A stretch of DNA of 64,000 nucleotides. Origin: Planctomycetia bacterium. Its GTDB lineage: Bacteria; Planctomycetota; Phycisphaerae; UBA1845; UTPLA1. How positions within the stretch are numbered: the first letter of the stretch is position 1; each line of letters opens with the position of its first letter. The position numbers and the translations under genes are program-made. The stretch is taken from assembly GCA_015200345.1 (NCBI GenBank), contig CP054187.1:2526470-2590469 (forward strand), read 5' to 3'. This document shows, piece by piece, positions 10,958 to 19,316 of the stretch. The notes beneath the pieces are model-generated. The model searched no databases, had not been told where the DNA came from, and saw nothing but the letters and a program-made list of their open reading frames with translations.

Positions 10958-12133
10958 TTACTCCAGATTCCGCAGCGCCGCCACGACTTTCATCCGCAGG
11001 GCCAACCAGCTTGGCCACGCGCCGGCCAACAGACCGATCCCCAGCGCCACCAGCACCGATTTAATGCACATCGCGAAAGGAATCTCAAACGTTTGAATCA
11101 CCGGGATGTTGATCTTTCGCAGCGGCGTGTAGGTGAACGCAACATACGGCCCCAGCGAACCGGCCAGGCCGCCCAGCCCGCAGATGAGCAGGCTCTCGGC
11201 GAGGATCAACCCCAGCGCGAACAGGCCGGAGAACCCCAGCGCCTTGAGCGTGGCGATCTCGCTGATGCGATCGCGCACGTTCATGCTCATGGCGTTCATG
11301 GCGGCGATCACCGCGACAAAGACGGTCATCGCCGACAGGATCGTCAGGTTTCGCGGCAGGTCGAACTGCTGCGTGATGAACTCGTTCATGAACGTTTTTT
11401 CGTCCGAGGTCTTGGTTTCGTCGAGCGTGCCGGCGAAGATGCGGTCGATTTCCTGGCGGAAGTAATCCATGTCCGCCTTGCTGCCGCACTTGACGAAATA
11501 AAAGCTGACCAGCCCTTCGGGGTAATCCTTGCCCTCGCGCTTGAGGATTTCTTCAAAGTAATCGCGGCGGAACCACAGCGTGACCACGTCCTCCGCCTGT
11601 TCCATTGTCGAGACAACGTGAAACTCAATCGGCGTATAGGGCGGCACGGACGGCATGATCGTCACACGCTGGCCGACCTTCCAGCCCAGTTGCGTGGCCG
11701 TGTTGCGGCCGACCATCAGCGCCTGCCGATCGCGCAGCCAGGCGTCGATTTCCTCCTGCGTCAGTCGATGCTCGGGAAACGCCTCGACGAACGTATCGTG
11801 ATCGACGCCGAGCGTGGAAAGCGGCATGGGGTCGTTCTCGCGCTGGCCGCCGATCCAGCGCATGCCGCAAACGGCAAGGATGCGCGTGCCGGTCGGATCG
11901 AGCGACTCGATTTTGCGCCGGTGTCCTTCGGGCAGCGGATTAACAATGGACGTCTTTTGCGTGATGGCGAGTCGAAGCTGTTTGGCGGAATTATCGAGAA
12001 AGCGCGAGATGCCGTCGATGACGGCGGTGGAGAGCACGAAGATGACAATGGGCAGAGCGACGGCTGCGCTGGTCATGATGGATCGCCGCGTGTTTCGCGT
12101 GAGGTTGCGGTAGACGTAGGTGAGACGAAGCAT
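10958..12133 (-). CDS. ABC transporter permease, MacB/FtsX type (copy B)
   Basis: 391-residue permease with an N-terminal TM segment (IMTSAAVALPIVIFVLSTAV), a periplasmic domain and three C-terminal TM segments (ILSAMTVFVAVIAAMNAMSM, LFALGLILAESLLICGLGGL, SVLVALGIGLLAGAWPSWLA). I start it at ATG 12133 (MLRLTYVYRNLTRNTRRS), which aligns with copy B'; the frame stays open ten codons further upstream. Shared stretches with B' include [38 protein letters not shown] and [26 protein letters not shown], so B and B' arose by duplication. It lies between copies A' and A in a leftward operon. Confidence 0.88.
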   Translation of the reverse strand: MLRLTYVYRNLTRNTRRSIMTSAAVALPIVIFVLSTAVIDGISRFLDNSAKQLRLAITQKTSIVNPLPEGHRRKIESLDPTGTRILAVCGMRWIGGQRENDPMPLSTLGVDHDTFVEAFPEHRLTQEEIDAWLRDRQALMVGRNTATQLGWKVGQRVTIMPSVPPYTPIEFHVVSTMEQAEDVVTLWFRRDYFEEILKREGKDYPEGLVSFYFVKCGSKADMDYFRQEIDRIFAGTLDETKTSDEKTFMNEFITQQFDLPRNLTILSAMTVFVAVIAAMNAMSMNVRDRISEIATLKALGFSGLFALGLILAESLLICGLGGLAGSLGPYVAFTYTPLRKINIPVIQTFEIPFAMCIKSVLVALGIGLLAGAWPSWLALRMKVVAALRNLE

Positions 12134-12205
12134 GGGTGGGTTCGCAGGGCCGGCGCGAGGCAATCGAATGAAGCGTCCGACCGGCCACCGGACTATAAAA
12201 CGTGA

Positions 12206-13393
12206 TCAGGCTTCCCGCAACGCGGTAACGACCTGCGTGCGAGCGGCTCGGCGTGCGGGGACGATCGCGCCACCCAGCCCGACCAGGCAGATCGCGCCGA
12301 TGGCGATACCGACAATGAGCGGCGTCAGGTGAATCTCGAACGCGAGGGTCGTGAAGGTACTCTGGCCGAACATGTCCTTGGTATTGCCGACGAGCGCGAG
12401 CCAGGCGCCGCAGGCGAGGCAGCCGATCGCACCGCCGAGCATGCACAGCAGCAGCGACTCGATCATGACGCTCGTGAGCAGGTGCCGCCCGGTGAAACCG
12501 ATGGTGCGCAGCATGGCGAACTCGCGCGTGCGCCCGGCGACCGATGCAAACATCGTGTTGGCGATGGAGAACGCCGCGGCAACGCACATGACGCCGACAA
12601 GGAACGTGACGATCATCAGATACATGCCGATGTTCTTGGTCTGCTCCAGCCAGTATTCGCCTTCGGTTCGCGCGGTCAGTTCGATGCCGGGGCCTTCGAT
12701 TCGCCGAATGGCGGCGGCGGGATCGACGTTGTCGTTCAGCCGGAGCGCGACCGACGAATAGGCGTTGCGCATGTAGGCATTCATCAGCATGGTGGCCGGC
12801 CCCCAGATCTCGCTCTCAAGCGGGCCGCCGTCCGCGGAGAAGTAACCCACCACCCGGTAGCCGCGATTGCCGCCGTAGCCGAGGTTGATCGTGTCGCCGA
12901 TCTCCAGCCCGGCGAACTGCTTCGCCGCCTGCACGCCGACGATGACCTCCATCGCCCCGTCGGTCGGCTTGGCGCCGAGCAGCCGCACGTTGCGATGGAC
13001 GCTGAATGCGGCATCCGTGACACCGCGCACAGCGACGTTGGCGTTGGTGGCGCCGTTATCGCGGCGGCGCGGCAGCGAGACCTGCACGATCATTTCGGGG
13101 CTTTTGAGCTGCTCGCCGGTGCGTGGATCGACGGCAATCTCCTCGTTGAGCTGGGTCAGCTTGTTGTAATCGTCGGGCGGGATGGCGCTGTTGGTTTCCG
13201 ACGTCGAGGCCTGCCGCAGCACGATGAGCGTGCGCGGATCGCCGGCCACCGAGAGCGAGCGGCTTAATGCCCCGCGAAACCCCAGCATCCACGAGAAGAC
13301 GCCCACGACCACGGCGATGACCAGCACCGTCAGCACCGTCGTCGTGCGACGGATCAGCAGGTTGCGCCAGTTGTAGGAGAGGGGTAGTGCCAT
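12206..13393 (-). CDS. ABC transporter permease, MacB/FtsX type (copy A')
   Basis: 395-residue permease, paralogue of copy A. TM1 is VLTVLVIAVVVGVFSWMLGF; the periplasmic domain includes NANVAVRGVTDAAFSVH, which matches PANVAVRGVDDTAFLVH in copy A, and IWGPATMLMNAYMRN, which matches IWGPRSMISDVYLRR. Three C-terminal TM segments follow and the protein ends in AARTQVVTALREA. The gap to B' (13394-13507) is 114 bases and contains a simple repeat. Its place, between B' and B, gives the gene order B' A' B A. Confidence 0.88.
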   Translation of the reverse strand: MALPLSYNWRNLLIRRTTTVLTVLVIAVVVGVFSWMLGFRGALSRSLSVAGDPRTLIVLRQASTSETNSAIPPDDYNKLTQLNEEIAVDPRTGEQLKSPEMIVQVSLPRRRDNGATNANVAVRGVTDAAFSVHRNVRLLGAKPTDGAMEVIVGVQAAKQFAGLEIGDTINLGYGGNRGYRVVGYFSADGGPLESEIWGPATMLMNAYMRNAYSSVALRLNDNVDPAAAIRRIEGPGIELTARTEGEYWLEQTKNIGMYLMIVTFLVGVMCVAAAFSIANTMFASVAGRTREFAMLRTIGFTGRHLLTSVMIESLLLCMLGGAIGCLACGAWLALVGNTKDMFGQSTFTTLAFEIHLTPLIVGIAIGAICLVGLGGAIVPARRAARTQVVTALREA

Positions 13394-13397
13394 GCAG

Positions 13398-13421
13398 TAG
13401 TGGTCAGTGGTCGGTGGTCAG
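13398..13421. repeat. TGGTCAGTGG-type simple repeat in the spacer upstream of permease A'
   Basis: Imperfect tandem repeats of TGGTCAGTGG / TCGGTGGTCA lie just upstream of the permease A' start codon. A shorter related piece (GGGTGGTCAGCGG, about 10902-10914) occupies the same place upstream of permease A, and an inverted relative (CTGACCACTAACCAG) is at about 15704-15718. Confidence 0.5.
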
Positions 13422-13507
13422 AGTCCAGAGTTCAGCGGTTAGTTGCCGGTTTCGCATTCAGCCGGAGAGCCCGCCACGGCGGATCTTCGACCTGCTCGCC
13501 GTTCCAA

Positions 13508-14689
13508 TTATTCTCCCACCCGGCGCAGCGCGCTCACCGTCTGCATTCGAAGCGTGTGCCAGGCCGGCGCCAGCCCGGCGATCAGACCGACTGCCCCGGC
13601 GATGGCCACGGAGATTCCCACCGCCAGCGGCGAGACGGAGAGCTGCGCGATCGGAAGAAAGCCCGGCATCAACTTGCGCATCGGAATCGCGGTAAGCAGG
13701 ATCACCGCCGGAATGATTCCAGCCATCGCTCCGAGCAGCGCCAGCATCACGCTTTCGCCCAGCACCATGGCGACGATGCGCCAGCTGGGGAATCCAATCG
13801 CCTTGAACACCGCCAACTCGCGCGTCCGCTCGCGGAAGCTCATCATCATCGTGTTTCCGGCGACCATCGCGATGATCGCGACGACCACAATGGCCATGAC
13901 GCGCATCAAACCGGGGATGTCCCCGGCGGCCTGCGCGAACCCGGCGGCAAAGGTCAGCTCGTCTTCGCTCTTGGTTTCGTCCGGCGAGTTGGCAAAGGTC
14001 GCGTCGATCTCCTGTTGAAGCGCGCGCAAGCCGGCGGCGCTGTTGCACTTCACCCAGAAAATGTTGCAATCGGTGTATCGGTCAATGCCCGCGTCTTTCA
14101 GCGACTCGCTCAAATAATCGCGCCGGAAGTACAGCACGTTGGCCCGCGACTGGGCCGTCATGATCTTGATGATGTGAAACTCCAGCGACAGATAGGGCGG
14201 CACGCTGCTGGTCAGCGTGATGCGGTCGCCGATCTTCCAGCCGTTGTTCTCGGCGACGCCCGTGCCGACGACGCACGCCTGGCGGTCCTTCGTCCAGTTC
14301 TCGATGTCGGCGTCGGTCATGCCGACCTCGGCATAGACGGTCGGAAACGTATCGGGATCGGCGGCGAGGCTCTGGATAACGCCTTGTGTGTTCGGTACGC
14401 GGCCGCCGAACCAGCGCATGCCGCAGACAGCGGTGAGTCGCGAGCGATCCGGATCGAGGGCCTCGATCTTGGCGCGGTGGCCCTGCGGGATGAGGTTGAT
14501 AAGCGTGGTTTTGTGATGCACGCCGAGGCGCAGCTCGCGCTCGTTTGCCTTGCCGATTTCTACGAGGGCGACGACGAAGGAAATCGCGGCGACGAAGATG
14601 GCCATGGGCAGGGCGAAGGCGATGCCGGTCAGGCAAGTGCGCGTCGGATTGCGGCGCAGATTCTGAAGCAGGACGTAGGCGAGGGTCAT
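13508..14689 (-). CDS. ABC transporter permease, MacB/FtsX type (copy B')
   Basis: 393-residue permease, first permease gene after the ATPase (15-base gap). TM1 is [20 protein letters not shown]; three C-terminal TM segments include [20 protein letters not shown] and [20 protein letters not shown]. The ending [15 protein letters not shown] is typical of the family. It is paralogous to copy B throughout the periplasmic domain ([20 protein letters not shown] against DRQALMVGRNTATQLGWKVG). Together with A' it forms one of two permease pairs. Confidence 0.88.
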   Translation of the reverse strand: MTLAYVLLQNLRRNPTRTCLTGIAFALPMAIFVAAISFVVALVEIGKANERELRLGVHHKTTLINLIPQGHRAKIEALDPDRSRLTAVCGMRWFGGRVPNTQGVIQSLAADPDTFPTVYAEVGMTDADIENWTKDRQACVVGTGVAENNGWKIGDRITLTSSVPPYLSLEFHIIKIMTAQSRANVLYFRRDYLSESLKDAGIDRYTDCNIFWVKCNSAAGLRALQQEIDATFANSPDETKSEDELTFAAGFAQAAGDIPGLMRVMAIVVVAIIAMVAGNTMMMSFRERTRELAVFKAIGFPSWRIVAMVLGESVMLALLGAMAGIIPAVILLTAIPMRKLMPGFLPIAQLSVSPLAVGISVAIAGAVGLIAGLAPAWHTLRMQTVSALRRVGE

Positions 14690-14704
14690 GGGTGGTGCGA
14701 AGCC

Positions 14705-15418
14705 TCAATGGGCGGCCACGAGCGACGGATCGTTCTTCTCGTCGCGCTCGAGCTGGCCCTTGTCCAGGTGCAGGATGCGCTGCCCGTGCGCCGCGGCGCG
14801 CGGATCGTGCGTCACCATGACGATTGTCTTGTTGAACTCGCGATTCAGCAGGCCGAGAAGGTTGAGAATCTCGGTGGAGGTCTTTGCGTCGAGATCGCCG
14901 GTCGGCTCGTCGGCCAGAATCACGTCCGGGTCGGTCACAATGGCCCGCGCGATGGCCACGCGCTGCTCCTGGCCGCCGGAGAGCTGATTGGGCCGATGGT
15001 CCATTCGATCGCCCAGGCCGACAATGGTCAGCGCCGTCTGCACGCGCTGCCGCCGCTCGGCCGCAGACATTTTGAACAGCAAGAGCGGCAGCTCGACGTT
15101 CTGCGCCGCGGTCAGCACCGGCACGAGGTGGTACATCTGAAAGATGAAGCCGACGTGGCGGCTGCGCCAGGCCGTCAGTTCCTGCTCGGACATCCGCTCG
15201 AGCATCGCCTCGCCGACGCGAACGCTGCCGGCCGTGGGGGAATCCAGTCCGCCGATCAGGTGCAGCAGGGTGGACTTGCCCGACCCGCTGGGCCCCATGA
15301 GGACGACGAACTCCCCGGCCGGGATGTTCAGCTTCAGGCCGGCCAGCACGGGGATTTCGATGCGATCCTTGTAATAGACCTTGTGAACGTTGGTCAGTTC
15401 GATCAACGGCTGGGACAT
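14705..15418 (-). CDS. ABC transporter ATP-binding protein, MacB/LolD type
   Basis: 237-residue ATPase that would drive the permeases encoded downstream. Walker A is GPSGSGKST, the signature is [14 protein letters not shown], Walker B is [16 protein letters not shown] and the switch His is in [13 protein letters not shown]. The Q-loop region [20 protein letters not shown] is the LolD/MacB type. I start it at ATG 15418 ([18 protein letters not shown]); a longer open frame upstream lacks protein-like features. It is the first gene of the leftward operon and the only ATPase for four permeases in view. Confidence 0.92.
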   Translation of the reverse strand: MSQPLIELTNVHKVYYKDRIEIPVLAGLKLNIPAGEFVVLMGPSGSGKSTLLHLIGGLDSPTAGSVRVGEAMLERMSEQELTAWRSRHVGFIFQMYHLVPVLTAAQNVELPLLLFKMSAAERRQRVQTALTIVGLGDRMDHRPNQLSGGQEQRVAIARAIVTDPDVILADEPTGDLDAKTSTEILNLLGLLNREFNKTIVMVTHDPRAAAHGQRILHLDKGQLERDEKNDPSLVAAH

Positions 15419-15734
15419 GCGCCACTCCCGCGCACTGCGAAATGCCGAATTCCAGGCCCGTACGCTTTGTCGGCGTTCCGCGTGCGATGCCGCATTGTAA
15501 TCGGTGCGGCGGCTGATTTCATTCCGGCTCCCAATCGGTGTTATGATCCACGAAGGCGCGCAGGGTCGAGGTCGGCCCTGAACAATTTTGCCGTCAAGGG
15601 GTCGGTGTTTGTTTGCTCGACCAATAACGAAGTCGCAACGCACACGAAGAACAACGAAATGGCGAGTGGGCAGTGCCCGCTCTGCGCAGCGCCGGCCCAT
15701 CGCTGACCACTAACCAGTCGCTGGCAGATATAGC
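15419..15734. other. Intergenic region between the ABC operon and ppa, no gene seen
   Basis: 316 bases between divergent units. For the leftward operon there is a TACAAT -10 candidate (15499-15494) with only a weak -35. On the plus strand TATGAT (15541-15546) could serve ppa but lies far away. The right part holds simple-repeat-like text (15600-15718) without an open frame that looks like protein. Confidence 0.4.
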
Positions 15735-16271
15735 ATGCTCTACGACGCGTTTGTGAACATCCCGCCCGGAACAAACCTGCCCGAAGTCGTCAACGCCATC
15801 GTCGAGATTCCCAAGGGCCGGCGAAGCAAGTTCGAGATCGACAAGGAGACGGGCCTGTTCCGGCTGGATCGATACCTGTTCTCGTCGAGTCACTATCCCG
15901 GAGACTACGGGTTCATCCCGCACACGCTCGCCGAGGACGGTGACGCGCTGGATATCCTGGTGATGGTGAACGAACCGACCTTCACCGGCTGCTTGATCCG
16001 CGCAAGGGTGATCGGCCTGTTCAAGATGATCGACAAGGGCGCGAACGATTTCAAAGTACTCGGCGTGCCCGACACCGACCCGCTCTTTGAAGAGTATCGC
16101 GATCTGGTCGACGTGCCGCCGCACTTCCTCCGCGAGGTCGAGCACTTCTTCGCCACCTACAAGCAGCTTGAAGGCTCGCCCACGACGACGCACGGTTGGT
16201 CCCATGCCGCCGACGGACTGGCCGAGGTCGACGCGGCGGTGGCGCGCTTCAAGGCTGCACGGAAGGCGTAG
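15735..16271 (+). CDS. ppa: Inorganic pyrophosphatase (family I)
   Basis: Soluble Mg-dependent enzyme that hydrolyses pyrophosphate to two phosphates and so pulls biosynthetic reactions forward. The 178 residues contain the family I landmarks: IVEIPKGRRSKFEIDKETG near the N-terminus, YPGDYGFIPHTLAEDGDALD (about residues 55-74) with the metal-binding Asp residues, and KDxxL-like DKGANDFKVLGVP. Length is normal for the bacterial enzyme. Start ATG 15735 has no clear ribosome site; TATAGC immediately before it may be a -10 element. It is monocistronic in appearance. Confidence 0.95.
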   Translation: MLYDAFVNIPPGTNLPEVVNAIVEIPKGRRSKFEIDKETGLFRLDRYLFSSSHYPGDYGFIPHTLAEDGDALDILVMVNEPTFTGCLIRARVIGLFKMIDKGANDFKVLGVPDTDPLFEEYRDLVDVPPHFLREVEHFFATYKQLEGSPTTTHGWSHAADGLAEVDAAVARFKAARKA

Positions 16272-16485
16272 CCAGTCGTTGCGGCGCACCAAGTCGCTGC
16301 ATCGAGAACGACCTGCTTCATCGGCCGCGCTTCGCTAATCCGCACAAACGGCCCCGCGCCGCCGATATCCTTTTCCGGCTCATCCTCCCTAACCCCCGGC
16401 CGACGCGTGGATTATACAAATGTAGCCATATTATCCGACGTGTCCGCCCGGCGCTGCCTGCGTGAGTTTCCCATGCGGCGGCCGA

Positions 16486-16501
16486 TGGCACGGACCTTGC
16501 A
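16486..16501 (+). promoter_or_regulatory. Sigma-54 (-24/-12) promoter of the PEP-CTERM gene
   Basis: TGGCACGGACCTTGCA matches the sigma-54 consensus TGGCACGRNNNTTGCW at every fixed position. The start codon of the PEP-CTERM gene is 99 bases downstream. The gene-free stretch 16272-16599 that contains it shows no other open frame of note. PEP-CTERM genes in other bacteria are known to be associated with the PrsK/PrsR system, in which PrsR is a sigma-54 activator. Confidence 0.75.
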
Positions 16502-16514
16502 ACCCCCTCGTCGT

Positions 16515-16534
16515 GACCCGGTGGGCGCCGGGTC
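16515..16534 (+). promoter_or_regulatory. Hairpin in the leader of the PEP-CTERM gene
   Basis: GACCCGG (16515-16521) pairs with CCGGGTC (16528-16534) across a six-base loop, close to the expected transcription start of the sigma-54 promoter. There is no T run, so it is more likely a leader structure than a terminator. Confidence 0.35.
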
Positions 16535-16599
16535 GATAACACGCTCGCGACGGAACTCGCGGCGTGATGAACGAGACCAGCATTGGGGGGCATTCGCAG

Positions 16600-17412
16600 A
16601 TGAAGCGAAACGTACTGTCGAAGTGTGTCGCCGGACTTGTCGCCGCCGTTGCGCTGTCAACCGCGCCGACCGCCGACGCCAGTTTGATCTCCGTGCCGTT
16701 GTTCAGCCATCCGAACGGCAACGCGTCCGCGAACATGAACGCGGTGGACTCACGCGATTACGGGCTGCGGCTCGATAACGGCCAGGGCGTGCAGACGTTT
16801 CATTTCGAGAACGTGACCATGACGTTCTTCGACCCGCAGCCGGCCGGCCCGGCCTCGGTCTATGCGACCATTACCGGCACGATCGCACACCTTCAAAGCA
16901 GCAACGGCGTCGCGCTGGGCTACGCCGGCAATTCGGGCCTCGATGCGCTCGACCAGCGCTGGACGATCAACGCCACGATTCGCGGCCAGGTCGGCCAGGG
17001 CAATATCTTCCAGCCCGCGCTGCCGAATCCCAACATGCTGAATCAGTTGATTGCCGCCGGCATCAGCAACAACGCCATCAACTATTGGGACTTTGATGTC
17101 ACGCTCACGCCGCTCTTCAACGAGGGGGTGACGCCGGCGGTCTACGGCGGCCCGCGCGTCTTCGTCGAGAACACGATGGATGGCATGATGCCGGGTTTGA
17201 TCATCGACTACCGGCACCGGCTCGATCCCAATGTCTTCGCCGCGCCGCAGTGGAACGTCGTCACCGGGCACGGCTGGCTCAAGTCGGCCAATGGCGGCGG
17301 TTCCGACTACACGCGCGACTTTCTCTTCTACACGCCGGAACCGGGCACGATCGGTCTGCTCGCCGTGGGGATGGTGACCGTCCTGCCGCGACGAAGGCGC
17401 GCCGCGGCGTAA
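16600..17412 (+). CDS. PEP-CTERM sorted extracellular protein
   Basis: 270-residue exported protein of unknown activity. It begins at ATG 16600 (after TGGGGGG) with a signal peptide MKRNVLSKCVAGLVAAVALS ending near TADAS. The C-terminus has the PEP-CTERM sorting signal: PEPGTIGLLAVGMVTVLPRR then a basic end RRAAA. Such proteins are recognised by an exosortase (EpsH/XrtA family), which removes the tail and delivers them to the surface or extracellular matrix. The body is rich in Asn, Gly and Thr and looks beta-stranded, with no catalytic motif that I can name. No exosortase gene is in the window. A sigma-54 promoter precedes it and a terminator follows. Confidence 0.85.
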   Translation: MKRNVLSKCVAGLVAAVALSTAPTADASLISVPLFSHPNGNASANMNAVDSRDYGLRLDNGQGVQTFHFENVTMTFFDPQPAGPASVYATITGTIAHLQSSNGVALGYAGNSGLDALDQRWTINATIRGQVGQGNIFQPALPNPNMLNQLIAAGISNNAINYWDFDVTLTPLFNEGVTPAVYGGPRVFVENTMDGMMPGLIIDYRHRLDPNVFAAPQWNVVTGHGWLKSANGGGSDYTRDFLFYTPEPGTIGLLAVGMVTVLPRRRRAAA

Positions 17413-17482
17413 GAAGCGGCAAGTTATTCGCGTCGAGCATGAACACTGGAGTCCCTTTCCGCGACGCGCAACAAGGAGTTCC

Positions 17483-17512
17483 AAGCCCCGGGCAGGTGCC
17501 TGGGGCTTTCCT
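17483..17512 (+). terminator. Rho-independent terminator after the PEP-CTERM gene
   Basis: AGCCCCGGGCA (17483-17493) pairs with TGCCTGGGGCT (17496-17506) with one G-U pair, then TTCCTT. Confidence 0.65.
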
Positions 17513-17577
17513 TGCGCGCTGCGTTGAACGACGCGACTCGCAACGACAATTGAATCAATCATCAACACGAGGAGCAA

Positions 17578-18474
17578 TCAACCCGCTCGACGTTCGCGAA
17601 GCGACGCGATCCATTCACAAGGCACCCGATGGCCGTAGAACCCCGTGCCGGATCGCTCCGCGCCGACAAATCGATGAAAATCGCTGCCACCCGTCGGCGC
17701 AAGATCCAGCTTCCTGGCCAGGCGCTCGCAGGTGCGCGCGAACTCCCCAGTGACATCAGGATGACTCACTTCCAGAGCGGCCAACCCCGCCTCTCCAAGC
17801 CGCCGCACCACGTTCTCCAGCTCCAGGCTGGTCTCGCACCCCACGCGTGACGGATGGGCCAGCGATGCCACGCCGCCGGCCGCGCGAATCATCGCGATGG
17901 CCTCGCCCGCCTCGCGCACGACGCGCGGCACGTACGCCGCCGCGCCCGAGCCGAGATACCGCGCGAACGCCTGACGAAAACTCGAGACGATGCCCAAACT
18001 GACCAGTTCATTCGCGAGATGCGGGCGCCCCAGCGGTCTGCCGCCGTTCGCATTCACCAAGGCGTCGTAGTCCAGGCGAATGCCCAGCGCGGCCAGCCGC
18101 GCGACGATCTCGCGGTTGCGTTGATCGCGCCGCTGGCGTTCATCCGCCAGCGCGCGAAGCAGCGCGGGCGACGTGGCGTCGATGAAATACCCGAGGATGT
18201 GCACGATGCGCCGACCCTGCCGCGCCTCCAGCTCAATACCGGGCACGAACTCCATCCCATGAGTCGTCGCAGCCTGGGCTGCTTCCGTCAATCCATCAAT
18301 CGTGTCGTGATCGGTGAGCGCGACCGCGGCGAGCCGGCGCGCGGCGGCCATGCTCATCAGCTTCGCGGGCGCGTAGCCGCCGTCGGAAGCCGTGGAGTGC
18401 ATGTGCAGGTCGGCCCAGCGCGGCCGATGATTCGGTTCGCGCGCGGCGTGGACGGCGCGGTGGGGTGAGTTCAT
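17578..18474 (-). CDS. PHP-domain phosphoesterase, probable 3',5'-nucleoside bisphosphate (pAp) phosphatase / RNase AM family
   Basis: 298-residue metal-dependent phosphoesterase of the YciV/TrpH group. PHP motifs: DLHMHSTASDG (about residues 25-35), LTDHDTIDG, FVPGIELEA, GRPHLANEL, SLAHPSRV and GGSDFH near the C-terminus, supplying the His and Asp ligands of a trinuclear site. Characterised members remove the 3'-phosphate from pAp and similar 3',5'-bisphosphates, and E. coli YciV also trims RNA 5' ends. The start is ATG 18474, which overlaps the cysC stop as ATGA, so translation is coupled to the PAPS-making kinase. That pairing favours pAp as the relevant substrate, though the activity itself is inferred. 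Confidence 0.85.
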   Translation of the reverse strand: MNSPHRAVHAAREPNHRPRWADLHMHSTASDGGYAPAKLMSMAAARRLAAVALTDHDTIDGLTEAAQAATTHGMEFVPGIELEARQGRRIVHILGYFIDATSPALLRALADERQRRDQRNREIVARLAALGIRLDYDALVNANGGRPLGRPHLANELVSLGIVSSFRQAFARYLGSGAAAYVPRVVREAGEAIAMIRAAGGVASLAHPSRVGCETSLELENVVRRLGEAGLAALEVSHPDVTGEFARTCERLARKLDLAPTGGSDFHRFVGAERSGTGFYGHRVPCEWIASLRERRAG

Positions 18475-19088
18475 CCCGGCAGAATGCTGCGCTGTTGCAG
18501 GTACTTGGCGAGCTGGGCGACGCAATCTTCGAGTTTGTGCTCGCCGGTTTTAAGAGTCAGCTCGGGGTTGACGGGCGGCTCATAAGGATCGCTCACACCG
18601 GTGAAGTTGGGAATCTCACCGGCGCGGGCCTTGCGATACAACCCCTTTGGATCGCGCTGCTCGCACAACTCGATCGGCGTATCGACAAACACTTCGATGA
18701 ACGGCAGCTTCGCCGCGACGTGCATCTGTCGCACGCCGTCCCGGTCTGCGCGATACGGACTCACGAACGACGTAATCGTGATCAGCCCGGCGTCGGAGAA
18801 GAGCTTGGCCACCTCGCCGATGCGGCGGATGTTCTCGGCGCGGTCGGCCGCGGAGAAGCCGAGGTTCTTGTTCAGGCCGTGGCGAATGTTGTCGCCGTCC
18901 AGCACGTAGGCGAGCCGGCCCTGCTGCACGAGCAGGTGTTCGAGGGAAAAACCGATGGTGCTTTTGCCCGAGGAGGGCAGGCCGGTGAGCCAGATGGTGG
19001 CGCCCTTCTGCTTGAGCAGCGCTTCGCGCTGTGAGCGCTCGACGTGTCCCTCATGCCAGACGATGTTGGTTGCTTTGATCTCGGTCAA
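18471..19088 (-). CDS. cysC: Adenylylsulfate kinase (APS kinase)
   Basis: Phosphorylates APS to PAPS, the sulfate donor for sulfotransferases and for reduction. The Walker A motif GLPSSGKST is at residues 36-44. Other family stretches are VLDGDNIRHGLNKNLGFS, EVFVDTPIELCEQRDPKGLY and the N-terminal VWHEGHVERSQREALLKQKG, which is the standard CysC opening. The 205-residue length is normal for a stand-alone kinase. The start codon is TTG 19088 with GGGGAG upstream. No sulfate adenylyltransferase (cysN/cysD or sat) is adjacent. It overlaps the following PHP phosphatase by four bases. Confidence 0.95.
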   Translation of the reverse strand: MTEIKATNIVWHEGHVERSQREALLKQKGATIWLTGLPSSGKSTIGFSLEHLLVQQGRLAYVLDGDNIRHGLNKNLGFSAADRAENIRRIGEVAKLFSDAGLITITSFVSPYRADRDGVRQMHVAAKLPFIEVFVDTPIELCEQRDPKGLYRKARAGEIPNFTGVSDPYEPPVNPELTLKTGEHKLEDCVAQLAKYLQQRSILPG

Positions 19089-19190
19089 GACGGCGTCTCC
19101 CCGTGTGGTTGGCGTTCATGAAAGGCCGGAATTTAACCGCGATCGGGCCGATTATGCAAGACGCCGCGCGGTTGCAACCGGAATCGCACT

Positions 19191-19213
19191 GCGCCGGCGC
19201 TTTGCGCCGGCGC
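19191..19213. repeat. Strong GC palindrome in the cysC / DUF1015 divergent region
   Basis: GCGCCGGCGC (19191-19200), TTT, then GCGCCGGCGC again (19204-19213); each arm is itself palindromic. It would form a ten-base-pair hairpin in either strand's transcript. No T run follows. Confidence 0.5.
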
Positions 19214-19316
19214 GCTAGACAGGGCACGCTTTCAGCGCGAAGATTCAGCGAGGAAACACCCACGTTGCCCGATGTCCGTCGCCTGATCGGGCGCGGCATT
19301 TCTGGAGGGTTTGCCC

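Noticed and set aside
13400..15706. Very long plus-strand open frame opposite the ABC operon
   Set aside because: It lies antisense to B' and the ATPase, whose family motifs are clear. Its translation is His/Arg/Gly rich and low in protein character, as expected from a high-G+C shadow frame.
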